This document shows positions 16,002-23,896 of a DNA stretch of 48,898 nucleotides, piece by piece; position 1 is the first letter of the stretch, and each line of letters starts with the position of its first letter. Source of the stretch: Proteobacteria bacterium UBA1844 (lineage in GTDB: Bacteria > Pseudomonadota > Gammaproteobacteria > Steroidobacterales > Woeseiaceae); the NCBI GenBank assembly GCA_002338615.1, contig DDIS01000031.1, positions 1-48,898 on the forward strand. Reading direction: 5' to 3'. Made by a program: the position numbers and the translations under genes. The notes under the pieces are model-generated. The model worked only from the letters and a program-made list of their open reading frames with translations. It did no database searches and was not told the DNA's origin.

Positions 16002-17786
16002 TCAATGCTTGATTGAGTCAGATCCCGTGGCGGCCATCTCGCCCGCCGCGTACACCACCTCACCACCGACCACGGTCAGTAGCACTTTGATGTCGGCGAT
16101 CTCTTCTGCCGGAATGTCGAACAGGTTGCGATCGAGCACGATGAGATCCGCGAACTTGCCGACTTCCAGCGAGCCGGTCTCGTCCTCCTGATGCAGTTCA
16201 TACGAAGAATTGATTGTGATCGCTCGCACCACGGCGTCACGACTCAGCCCGGGATCCTCGCCAAGCCGGCCCGCGTAGCGCTCCGGCGCATCGGGAGCAT
16301 TGGTTCGAGTGACGCCGACTTTCAGTGCGAACCACTCGTCGAGCGGATCGACCGGCCAGTCGCTGCCGTAGGCAATTCGTGCGCCGGCCTCTTGCAGGAA
16401 ACCCTGGGGTTCGAGGTACTTGAAACGCGCCGGCCCAAGATAATCCCTGAGACCCTCGATCGTATCCGACGCAGGTTTGCCCCACTGGAAAGAAAGAACC
16501 GGGACAACATCGAGCTCCGCGAATCGGGCAAAATCCGACGGATCCACGATCTCGGCGTGCGCAATCGCCGCGCGGATATCCTGCGGCGAGTACTGCTTGC
16601 GCATAGCCGCGAACCCGTCGAGTGCGTAACGGGTCGCCCCGTCACCATCGGCGTGAATATGCGGATCGATGCCCGCGCCAGCCAGCTCTAGCAGGTACGT
16701 CTTGAGGTCGGCGGCGGAAAAGTAAGGCGGCGGACCCGTGTTGTCGCTCGACACCCAGTCGGGCTTCTCATCCGTACCTCGATTCTCGAAGTAAGGCTCA
16801 AGCATCGTGCCAGTCAATGACGGCGCTGCAATAACGCCGTCCATGAATAGCTTCGCATTGCGGACCGTGATCGTGGGCCGCGGCGTTATCGGTCCCTGGT
16901 CGAACTCGCGCGCAATCTTCAACACAGATGCGACGGCTTCCCCCGCGCTCTGCCCGGGTTCCCCGCCAACCAGCACCGCAAAGTGACTGCGAATAGTCAG
17001 CTTGCCCTGTCGTTGCAACGTCGCATAGACGTTGACGTCACTGTGTTCGGCGGATGCATCCAGGAACGAAGTAATACCCTGGGCATTCATTTCCCTGAGC
17101 GAGGCCAGTCCGGCGACGAGCCGCTCCGCATCTGTGGTTTCGGGCAATAAATCATCAAACAGACTTTGCGCCGCATCTTCAAAAATACCGGTTGGCCGGC
17201 CTTGCGCATCATGGGCTATTTTGCCGTTCTTCGGATCGGGTGTGGAGGGCGTGATTTCGGCGAGTTCGAGCGCCCGGGAATTGGCGAGCGTCGTGTGTCC
17301 GAACGACGAGCGGACCAGGATCGGGCGCCGCGTATCCAGCACATCGAGATCGGTAAAGTCGACTTCGGTACCCGGCGGCAGCATGTTCTGCTGGAACCAG
17401 CTCTCGACTTCGAGCCAGCCATCGGGCTCCTTGTCGCGGCTGCCATCAAGACAGCCCTGGATTCTCGCCCTGAACTGCTCGACGGTCAGCGCCGCATAAC
17501 TCAGGCTGCAGCTAACCAGTTTGAGGCCACCCGACAACGGGTGCATATGTCCGTCCACAAGACCGGGCATCATCATGCGCCCGTGCAGGTCGACAATTTT
17601 CGTCTCGCGACCGGCGAACTTTTGCGCGCCACCCTCGTTGCCGACATAAACGATGACACCGTCTCTTGTGACGAGAGCTTCTGCTGTGCTGCTGCGAGCG
17701 TCGACGGTGTAGATATAGCCATTGCGGTAAATCATGTCGGCCGGGGGCTCGCCCGAACATGCCCCGGCAGCACAAACAATGATCAC
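16002..17786 (-). CDS. Amidohydrolase family 3 (YtcJ-like), probable lipoprotein
   Basis: A 594-residue amidohydrolase with metal ligands in DGHMHPLSGG near the N-terminus, then DPHIHADGD, AIAHAEIV and GSDWPVDP, and a closing GKFADLIVLD segment, as in the YtcJ/PF07969 group. Substrate cannot be told. The GTG start at 17786 begins inside the hydrophobic part of a lipoprotein signal (VIIVCAAGAC). The frame continues upstream without an ATG, GTG or TTG to an ATT at 17820-17822 that would give ISNNKVWSIIGCVIIVCAAGAC, a complete lipoprotein leader, and that ATT has GGGGAG eight bases before it. I therefore suspect initiation at the ATT or a mutated ATG. Confidence 0.85.
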   Translation of the reverse strand: MIIVCAAGACSGEPPADMIYRNGYIYTVDARSSTAEALVTRDGVIVYVGNEGGAQKFAGRETKIVDLHGRMMMPGLVDGHMHPLSGGLKLVSCSLSYAALTVEQFRARIQGCLDGSRDKEPDGWLEVESWFQQNMLPPGTEVDFTDLDVLDTRRPILVRSSFGHTTLANSRALELAEITPSTPDPKNGKIAHDAQGRPTGIFEDAAQSLFDDLLPETTDAERLVAGLASLREMNAQGITSFLDASAEHSDVNVYATLQRQGKLTIRSHFAVLVGGEPGQSAGEAVASVLKIAREFDQGPITPRPTITVRNAKLFMDGVIAAPSLTGTMLEPYFENRGTDEKPDWVSSDNTGPPPYFSAADLKTYLLELAGAGIDPHIHADGDGATRYALDGFAAMRKQYSPQDIRAAIAHAEIVDPSDFARFAELDVVPVLSFQWGKPASDTIEGLRDYLGPARFKYLEPQGFLQEAGARIAYGSDWPVDPLDEWFALKVGVTRTNAPDAPERYAGRLGEDPGLSRDAVVRAITINSSYELHQEDETGSLEVGKFADLIVLDRNLFDIPAEEIADIKVLLTVVGGEVVYAAGEMAATGSDSIKH

Positions 17787-17913
17787 GCAACCGATAATCG
17801 ACCAGACTTTATTGTTAGAAATGTCGGTATCTCCCCGTTAGACTTCGCTGCCAGTGTCCATGCCAATACCGCCCTGAACTTGCCTGTCGGGCGTGAAGCA
17901 CAAGTGCAGTTTA

Positions 17914-17926
17914 CCCCTGGCCACCA
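17914..17926 (+). repeat. Short match to the tRNA-Phe acceptor end
   Basis: CCCCTGGCCACCA is identical to the last 13 bp of the att-like repeat at 8720-8732. The matching anticodon-stem piece CTGAAAATCCGCGGGTC occurs at 15987-16003, so the two halves flank the amidohydrolase gene. At this length the match could be chance. Confidence 0.25.
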
Positions 17927-18025
17927 ATTTGCCGCCAGCATTCACCGACGATGTTCTTCGAAGGAACTACCTGGATACCAGTTGCCAGAAAAAACTATTT
18001 AAAGGGCTTAGGGCCGCAACCAAAT

Positions 18026-19786
18026 TCAGTTCGGCCTGTATTGCTGCAATCCTGCATTTTCAATCATTGCCGCGTACCGCGGATTGTTTAACAAATCATC
18101 GGTCACTGGCAGGCCAAGGTGTGGCACGCTGAATACCAGCAGGTATAAGGTCAGCGGGTTGCGCTCGGCAACTATCCGCTCCGCTAGCGCAAGAAATGCT
18201 TTGGTGTTCCCTTCGATCGCGTAATGGTAGGCGAAGCCCGGCTCCAGGGCGGTGGGATTGGCCCGCAGTGCATCCTCGATTCGGGCTCTGGAACGCGCGA
18301 GGTCTTCATCCGCACCGCAGAGGTGGTAGCCCCATTCCATCCATGAGTCCATCAAGGTGGGTGGCTGACTGTTGATGAGGTCCTCCACCTTGTGCAATTG
18401 CACAAGTGATTCGTCACACTGATCGTTAAATGCCAGCATCAGGCCGTTCTTTACGTAGGACCAGCGCGAGTTGGGATGAAAGCGATTCCAGTCAGTCGTG
18501 ATTTGAGCTGCCGTCTCGAAGTCGCCGTGCATCATTGCGGCAATGCCAAGTGCGTGCATGGCGCTCGAGTCCAGTGCGTCAATCGCCAGTGCCTTGCGAG
18601 CCATTTGCATGGCACGTTCCGTCTGCAGGGTTAGTGACAGAAAATCGGCGAATCGGTGATAGGGAACAGGGCTCTGCGGCGCCAGTGCGATCGCTGCCTC
18701 ATACGCTTGCTGCGCCTTGTCCCAATCGAGATCGACGTATTGCAACATGGTCGCGAGTGCCGTCTGCGCTTCAGCAAGCTTCGGTGCCAGGGTAACCGCG
18801 GAATACGCAGCGCGCTGCGCTTCCAGCAGCATGGCCTCGTCGCGACCTATGTCGTAGGAGATCATTTGCGACAGGGCATCGGCTATATCGGCCTGCGCAA
18901 GTGCAAACTGCGGATCCCGCTGGATGGCGGCCCGCAATTCGTCGATCCCCTGGTAGATGTCCTCAGTATTGGTTGACTGAATCAGGTAGTGGCCGCGCAA
19001 GTAATGCAGGTAGGCCTGCGGATCATCAGTACCGCCCGAAGCACTCGACTGCACGCTGGCATCGGAGACTTTGAGCACGAGTCCGTCTTTGATGGACGCA
19101 ACGATAGACCTCTCAAGGAAAAGCACTTCACCAGCCGGTCGCACCAGGCGCTCACCCCAAAGTTGATTGTCATCCCGTGCGTCGACAAATGACGTGGATA
19201 CGACGATCTGATCATCCACTTTCTCGAGCCGTCCGCGAATGACGCCGTCGACGCCGAGCTGTTCAGCTATCGTCGCCGTGTCATCGCCGGCGTCGCGCAA
19301 TCGAAAAGCAGCGGACTTGGAGCTGACTTTCACATCGGGAATAGTAGCCAGCCAGTTGATCAGGCTCTCGGCAATGCCATCGCACAGAAACTGCACACCC
19401 GGGTCGTCGCTGAGGTTCTCGAATGGCATCACAGCGATCGAACGTGCAGGTTCATAAGACATCGCCGTCCGTGCAACGGGTGCATCTGACGTCGACCAAT
19501 ACCAGTAAACACTTCCGACGGCGAATGCCACCAACAAGCTATAGATGCCAACATCGGTCTTACTGGGTGCCTGCGCACCGTCTTCACCGTGTCGCCAGTT
19601 AATAATCACGGCGGCCGGAAACAGAACGATAGCAACAATAATGCTGACCGTCAGCAGCCGCTCATCCAGACCGTAGTTGTCGATGAAAAACTCGACGACC
19701 TGGAGCCAGATGAATGTGACGCTCGGGTAAGCAACCAATACGCGCCAGATGCGTCGCTTTTTTAAATTGTCGAGAAGACTCAGCAC
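18026..19786 (-). CDS. TolB/FlgO-like and TPR membrane protein (second of pair)
   Basis: A 586-residue protein. A short cytoplasmic N-terminus (LLDNLKKRRIWRV) is followed by two or three membrane segments within residues ~15-105, then a periplasmic TolB-N/FlgO-like domain opened by SIAVMPFENLSDDPGVQFLCDGI, then about six TPR-like helical pairs to the C-terminus. This layout is common in gammaproteobacteria beside cyclases and CadC-type regulators and probably serves protein-protein contact in the periplasm; the exact role is unknown. It starts at a GTG that overlaps the stop of the previous gene (TAGTG), so it is translationally coupled to its paralogue. Confidence 0.75.
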   Translation of the reverse strand: MLSLLDNLKKRRIWRVLVAYPSVTFIWLQVVEFFIDNYGLDERLLTVSIIVAIVLFPAAVIINWRHGEDGAQAPSKTDVGIYSLLVAFAVGSVYWYWSTSDAPVARTAMSYEPARSIAVMPFENLSDDPGVQFLCDGIAESLINWLATIPDVKVSSKSAAFRLRDAGDDTATIAEQLGVDGVIRGRLEKVDDQIVVSTSFVDARDDNQLWGERLVRPAGEVLFLERSIVASIKDGLVLKVSDASVQSSASGGTDDPQAYLHYLRGHYLIQSTNTEDIYQGIDELRAAIQRDPQFALAQADIADALSQMISYDIGRDEAMLLEAQRAAYSAVTLAPKLAEAQTALATMLQYVDLDWDKAQQAYEAAIALAPQSPVPYHRFADFLSLTLQTERAMQMARKALAIDALDSSAMHALGIAAMMHGDFETAAQITTDWNRFHPNSRWSYVKNGLMLAFNDQCDESLVQLHKVEDLINSQPPTLMDSWMEWGYHLCGADEDLARSRARIEDALRANPTALEPGFAYHYAIEGNTKAFLALAERIVAERNPLTLYLLVFSVPHLGLPVTDDLLNNPRYAAMIENAGLQQYRPN

Positions 19787-21519
19787 TAAAAACGTTCGTC
19801 TGCGGGTTCTTGCAGCCTCATTGCCAGTATTTGCCAGCGCTCATCCTTGCGCATCGGATCGGCGCTGGGGTCCGTGTTCAGATACATCATCGACGAAGGT
19901 CGTTCGTCCAGTGCCCGATTCACATACGCGAATGCCTGGTCCAGGTCCGGCAACCACGCATAAACCAGTGCAATTTCGACCAGCGGCCAGCCGTCTTCCT
20001 CTGCCGTCGCGAGCAATCCGGTGGCCAGATCCGCCTCGCCGGCCACCGCGTACGTGAACGCCTGGCCCGACGCCAGGTAGGGCGCGTTACCGCCAACGTC
20101 AACCGCCATTTTCGACGCGGCGATAGCCTCGTCATTGTTGCCAGCCATTGCACTTGCAAGCCCGATCCAGTACCAGGCGTATGCGGAGTCCGGTTCCAGC
20201 TCCAGCATTTCCCGTGCTTCCTGTACCGCTTCTGCCCAGTTGCGATTGAAGTAGAGGTTCTGAATCAGTATCTCGCGTATTCGCATGAGGCGCGGGTCTA
20301 TGGCCACGCTCCTGCGGGCTTCGGCGACGGCTTCATCGAGCCGACCGGAATCACGCAGCGACTCCGAGTACAGCGAGCGGATAGCGGCATCGCCCGGGCT
20401 CAACTGCAGCGCTTTCCGCAACGCTTCTTCGCTCTTTTCAAAATGCCGGTACAGCCTGTAGATGCTACCGAGTGTTGCATAGGCCTCGCTGTTGTCAGGA
20501 TCCAAAACCAGCGCACGATGAGCGGCATCCTCGGACTCCGCGAGTACGTCGTCATCCCAGTAATGCCACGAAGACAACTCGAAAATACTTCGCGCCAGTC
20601 CCGACCAGGCCGGCGAAAACTCGGGGTCTTCGTCAATAGCCTCACGAAACAGGCTTACAGCGGCTTCCATGTTCTTTTGGTTCCGGCTCTTGTCGAGCAG
20701 GTATTTTCCCCGAACAGCCAGGTTCCACGCGGCAAGGTTTTCCGTGGGTAAGTAATCGATTCGTGCCTGAACGCCGGGCAGCAGCTCGGCATTCAAGGCG
20801 CTGGCTATCTTCGATGCAAGGCGGCTTTGAATCTGGAACAGGCTGGCAACGGTAAGTTGCTCATCGTAACTTGCAGCCCAGATTCTCTCATCATCCGATG
20901 CACTCGTAAGATAGGCGCTTACCCGTATGCGATCTCCACCACGTTGCACGGCGCCCTCGAGTAAGGTCACCACACCCAGTTCCGCGGCGATCTGGCGGCT
21001 GCTTTTCTCGGTGTCGGCGTACTGCATGACCGACTGACGCGAAATGACTTTCAGTCCTTCGATCTTTGCAAGGTTGGTCACCAGCTCATCGTGAATACCG
21101 GCCGCAAAATATTCGTCCTGCTTTTCGTCGCTGCGAATAGAAAATGGCAGCACCGCAATCGATGACCCGGCAACAGTCGCCGGAGATTCCGAGGCGACCG
21201 CGAGGGCAGCAGTTTCATCGTTGTCACTCGAATCCAGCAGTGGCAACAGTAAGCCGGCAACTCCGCACAATCCGGCAATGATCAAAATCTCCGGACCGCT
21301 GACTCGCTGCCGCCCCTGCTCGCCGTGATACCAGGCCAGTACCAGCGCAACAAAGAACCCCAGGATCAGGACAACGTCGACGCCGCGGGCAAGCGAGTCG
21401 GTGATTCCCCAGTGACCGCCCAATACATCGATCAACTGCAAGAGCATCCACGCAGCCGCAAGATAAGCGAGGCCCCACTGGACGATCTTGCGCTGCCTGA
21501 GATTCTCGAGGAGGTTCAC
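19786..21519 (-). CDS. TolB/FlgO-like and TPR membrane protein (first of pair)
   Basis: A 577-residue paralogue of the next gene with the same order of parts: LLENLRQRKIVQWGLAYLAAAW leader and membrane segments to residue ~85, a periplasmic domain beginning SIAVLPFSIRSDEKQDEYFAAGI, and TPR-like repeats from about residue 260. Its C-terminus includes a terminal helix with DPSADPMRKDERWQIL. It begins at a GTG and ends in a TAG that shares one base with the start of the downstream gene. The two products probably work as a hetero-oligomer in the inner membrane. No DNA-binding domain is visible in either, unlike CadC. Confidence 0.75.
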   Translation of the reverse strand: MNLLENLRQRKIVQWGLAYLAAAWMLLQLIDVLGGHWGITDSLARGVDVVLILGFFVALVLAWYHGEQGRQRVSGPEILIIAGLCGVAGLLLPLLDSSDNDETAALAVASESPATVAGSSIAVLPFSIRSDEKQDEYFAAGIHDELVTNLAKIEGLKVISRQSVMQYADTEKSSRQIAAELGVVTLLEGAVQRGGDRIRVSAYLTSASDDERIWAASYDEQLTVASLFQIQSRLASKIASALNAELLPGVQARIDYLPTENLAAWNLAVRGKYLLDKSRNQKNMEAAVSLFREAIDEDPEFSPAWSGLARSIFELSSWHYWDDDVLAESEDAAHRALVLDPDNSEAYATLGSIYRLYRHFEKSEEALRKALQLSPGDAAIRSLYSESLRDSGRLDEAVAEARRSVAIDPRLMRIREILIQNLYFNRNWAEAVQEAREMLELEPDSAYAWYWIGLASAMAGNNDEAIAASKMAVDVGGNAPYLASGQAFTYAVAGEADLATGLLATAEEDGWPLVEIALVYAWLPDLDQAFAYVNRALDERPSSMMYLNTDPSADPMRKDERWQILAMRLQEPADERF

Positions 21520-21680
21520 GAATTCATGCTTGCCGAGACGCCACTCCGGTCACGTTGGAGCCGACATGTTCTGAGCACTGTCGAGATCGACGACACGCTA
21601 TCCCCCGTTCCGCTTCTTCTTATTACTGCGGATTCTACCGGGTTTCCGACAATCTGTGGTCTCCGTCATGATCACAGTGC

Positions 21681-21872
21681 CGAAACACCGCCAGCGAAGC
21701 GGAGCTGATCTCCGTTCCAGGTATCGGAGCCTCTCGTGCGGCGCAGGTAATTGCGGGGCGCCCTTACACGAGCGTCGATGAGTTGGAAAAAATTGCAGGC
21801 ATCGCTGGCAAGACGCTTGAGAGCTTGCGGCCTTTTGTCACGGTCGATGGCGAGACTCGACAACGCAACTGA
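21681..21872 (+). pseudogene. HhH (ComEA-like) gene fragment
   Basis: This segment translates to NTASEAELISVPGIGAS and on through KIAGIAGKTLESLRPF, matching the C-terminal HhH part of the protein at 11020-11406 residue for residue over most positions. Upstream, 21653-21684 matches the sequence around 10969-10999, so about 220 bp including the membrane segment has been deleted. No start codon remains in frame. It is followed directly by the damaged MNT-HEPN operator. Confidence 0.8.
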
Positions 21873-21907
21873 GCAGGCGAAACCAGCGATGTCGGATGCG
21901 AGTGACG

Positions 21908-21943
21908 CTCTCAAATCCGCTCCAATCGTAGCGACTTTGAGAA
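21908..21943 (+). promoter_or_regulatory. Damaged copy of the 36-bp MNT-HEPN operator
   Basis: CTCTCAAATCCGCTCCAA with a right half still ending GCGACTTTGAGAA. It aligns base for base with 5486-5521 but has lost pairing at the centre, and the -10 box TACAAT has become TCCAAT. The promoter is therefore probably weak or dead. Confidence 0.7.
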
Positions 21944-21958
21944 CAGACGTGACCTGCC

Positions 21959-22399
21959 ATGGCCGAAGCGGGACTTTTGATACGTGAAAAGAGCGGCAAC
22001 CAGGTCTTCTACAAAGTCAATCCCGGCAATCCAATTTACGAGGAACTCGCGGCGATATTTCGTAAGACGATGGGACTGACCACGCTGCTGCAGGATGCGT
22101 TGTCTGACTTGGATAAACGCATCGACATAGCGTTTGTCTTTGGATCGATGGCCAGCGGGCGCCAAAGTATGGGTAGTGATCTGGATATCTGCATCCTGGG
22201 TAATGTTTCGTTGCTCGATGTTGTCAAAGTCCTGTCTCCGCTCCAGAAAGAGTTGCGGCGGGAAATAAACCCGGTCGTCATGACTACAAAAAAATTCGCA
22301 GATTTGTCCAGGAAGGAAGATCGCTTTGTGACTCGGGTTGTAAGCGAACCAATACTATTCGTGAAGGCAAGTAAAAATGAGCTTGCAAAACTTATTTAA
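21959..22399 (+). CDS. MNT-type nucleotidyltransferase lacking its HTH (degenerate copy)
   Basis: A 146-residue open frame, about three-quarters identical by eye to residues 52-197 of the protein at 5536-6129. The nucleotidyltransferase motif is intact (FGSMASGRQ ... SDLDICILG). The region encoding the winged helix is missing: the sequence jumps from just before the original start to the internal ATG of MAEAGLL. The product, if made, could no longer bind the operator. It overlaps the HEPN remnant by 23 bp exactly as in the intact copy. It is probably a remnant rather than a working antitoxin. Confidence 0.65.
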   Translation: MAEAGLLIREKSGNQVFYKVNPGNPIYEELAAIFRKTMGLTTLLQDALSDLDKRIDIAFVFGSMASGRQSMGSDLDICILGNVSLLDVVKVLSPLQKELRREINPVVMTTKKFADLSRKEDRFVTRVVSEPILFVKASKNELAKLI

Positions 22400-22820
22400 A
22401 ATCGGGCAACTCGAAGAACATGAAACAAATACGGCGCAAGTACGCCAAATGCTCGAATCGGCCAAACGGAGTATCACTGATGCGAAGCAGACATCGATCA
22501 GTCCAGAGACCCGTCTCGACGCCGCCTACCGGGCAATTACATAGCTCAGTATGGTCGCGCTGTGGGCGAACTGATTTCGCCCCGCGAAGAGCAAGCCCGG
22601 CCATCATCAGACAATGATCCAGTCACTGGTTCACACGGTCGAACTTGGTCGGGACCGAATCCTGTTACTTGAAACATTTCGCATTAAACGCAACGCAATA
22701 GACTGTACCGGCGATGACATTGATGAGGCCTCTGTCGACGAATGCATCGAGGCGGTAGAGCACCTCTTGCAGTGGGTCACCAGATGGCTTCTCGACAACA
22801 AGCCCGACCTGGCGGAATGA
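22377..22820 (+). pseudogene. HEPN-domain gene remnant with two in-frame stops
   Basis: The same reading frame and length as the HEPN gene at 6107-6550, interrupted by TAG at 22542-22544 and TGA at 22572-22574. Both sides of the stops remain clearly homologous (LDAAYRAIT before, KSKPGHHQTMIQSLVHTV after). The key stretch reads RIKRNAIDCTG. Loss of the HEPN partner before loss of the nucleotidyltransferase frame is what would be expected if the HEPN product is the toxic one. Confidence 0.85.
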
Positions 22821-22871
22821 ATCCGCTTTGGTAATTTTGAAATACGTTTAAGACGCCCTTTCTTGGGCCGG

Positions 22872-23013
22872 CCGCGTTCGGCTCTGACCAGGCGGACAAA
22901 ATGCTGCGTGAAGCCTACGCGAGACCGGGCGATAAATACCGCTTCTCCTTACTCTCCCGAGAGTCGCTAGAATTACGGCTTGCATTGCAACGTCTTGTTG
23001 GTGCTAAGGTTTG
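22872..23013 (+). repeat. Dispersed ~145-bp repeat, copy 2
   Basis: Diverged copy of 11544-11690, ending in GGTGCTAAGGTTTG just before the metallophosphoesterase gene. It follows the HEPN remnant by about 50 bp and seems to be the right-hand edge of the decayed mobile block at 21.65-23.01 kb. Confidence 0.7.
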
Positions 23014-23038
23014 ATCCATTCACTAAATACGCATTGCA

Positions 23039-23806
23039 ATGAAACTTCACGTTCTCAGCGACCTGCACACGGAATTCGCCGATTTCTCACCAGCGGACAC
23101 CGGCGCGGACGTTGTCATTTTGGCCGGCGACATTGGTGTCGGCTTAGGTGGTATCGAATGGGCATCTCGCCGGTTTCCAAAGCTGCCGGTCATCTACGTA
23201 CCGGGCAATCATGAGTACTACGGTCACGACATTGGATTTACTGCCGAGCTGAAGGCCGCCGCACCCGCGAACATTCACGTCCTGCATAACGACACACTCG
23301 AACTCGACGGCGTTCGGTTCCTGGGCAGTACGCTGTGGACAGACTTCAAGCTGTACGGTGACGGGGAGGCCTGGTTCGCGCGGCAGCGTGCGAAGCAATG
23401 GATGCAAGATTTCGCGTTGATCCGAAACGACGAGCGGCGATTCACACCCGAGGATTCCGTCCTGCTCCATGAGGCGAGCAAGGCGTGGCTCGAGGGCGAG
23501 CTGGAGAAGTGGTTCGATGGCCCGACAGTAGTTGTGACACATCACTTGCCCGCCGCAACGTCGGTTGCAAAACGATACGTGAACGACCCATTGAGCCCGG
23601 CGTTTGCAAGCAGGCTGGACGACCATATCGAGACCCATCGGCCCGAACTATGGATTCACGGACACACCCACGTGCCCTGTGATTACCGGCTATTCGATAC
23701 CCGGATCGTTTGTAATCCAAGGGGATATCCTGGCGAAAATGGCCGGCCTGAATTCAGGGATGATCTGGTTGTCAGTGTTTGCCAAAGCCAACTCACCCCT
23801 GCATAG
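23039..23806 (+). CDS. Calcineurin-like metallophosphoesterase
   Basis: A 255-residue cytoplasmic protein containing the full metallophosphoesterase metal-ligand series: LSDLHTEF (D-x-H), LAGDIGVG, PGNHEYYG (GNHE), VVTHHLPA and GHTHVPCDYR. The substrate could be a nucleotide, phosphoprotein or phosphodiester and cannot be told from sequence. It begins 25 bp after the repeat at 22872-23013 and stands alone. Confidence 0.85.
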   Translation: MKLHVLSDLHTEFADFSPADTGADVVILAGDIGVGLGGIEWASRRFPKLPVIYVPGNHEYYGHDIGFTAELKAAAPANIHVLHNDTLELDGVRFLGSTLWTDFKLYGDGEAWFARQRAKQWMQDFALIRNDERRFTPEDSVLLHEASKAWLEGELEKWFDGPTVVVTHHLPAATSVAKRYVNDPLSPAFASRLDDHIETHRPELWIHGHTHVPCDYRLFDTRIVCNPRGYPGENGRPEFRDDLVVSVCQSQLTPA

Positions 23807-23896
23807 GCGATCAATTCTGTCTGGGTTGCGATTATTGCTTCTTCCAAGTAGCGTTAGACCAACACCTAGTAACAAATAAGAACGGGGAGTATCCAC

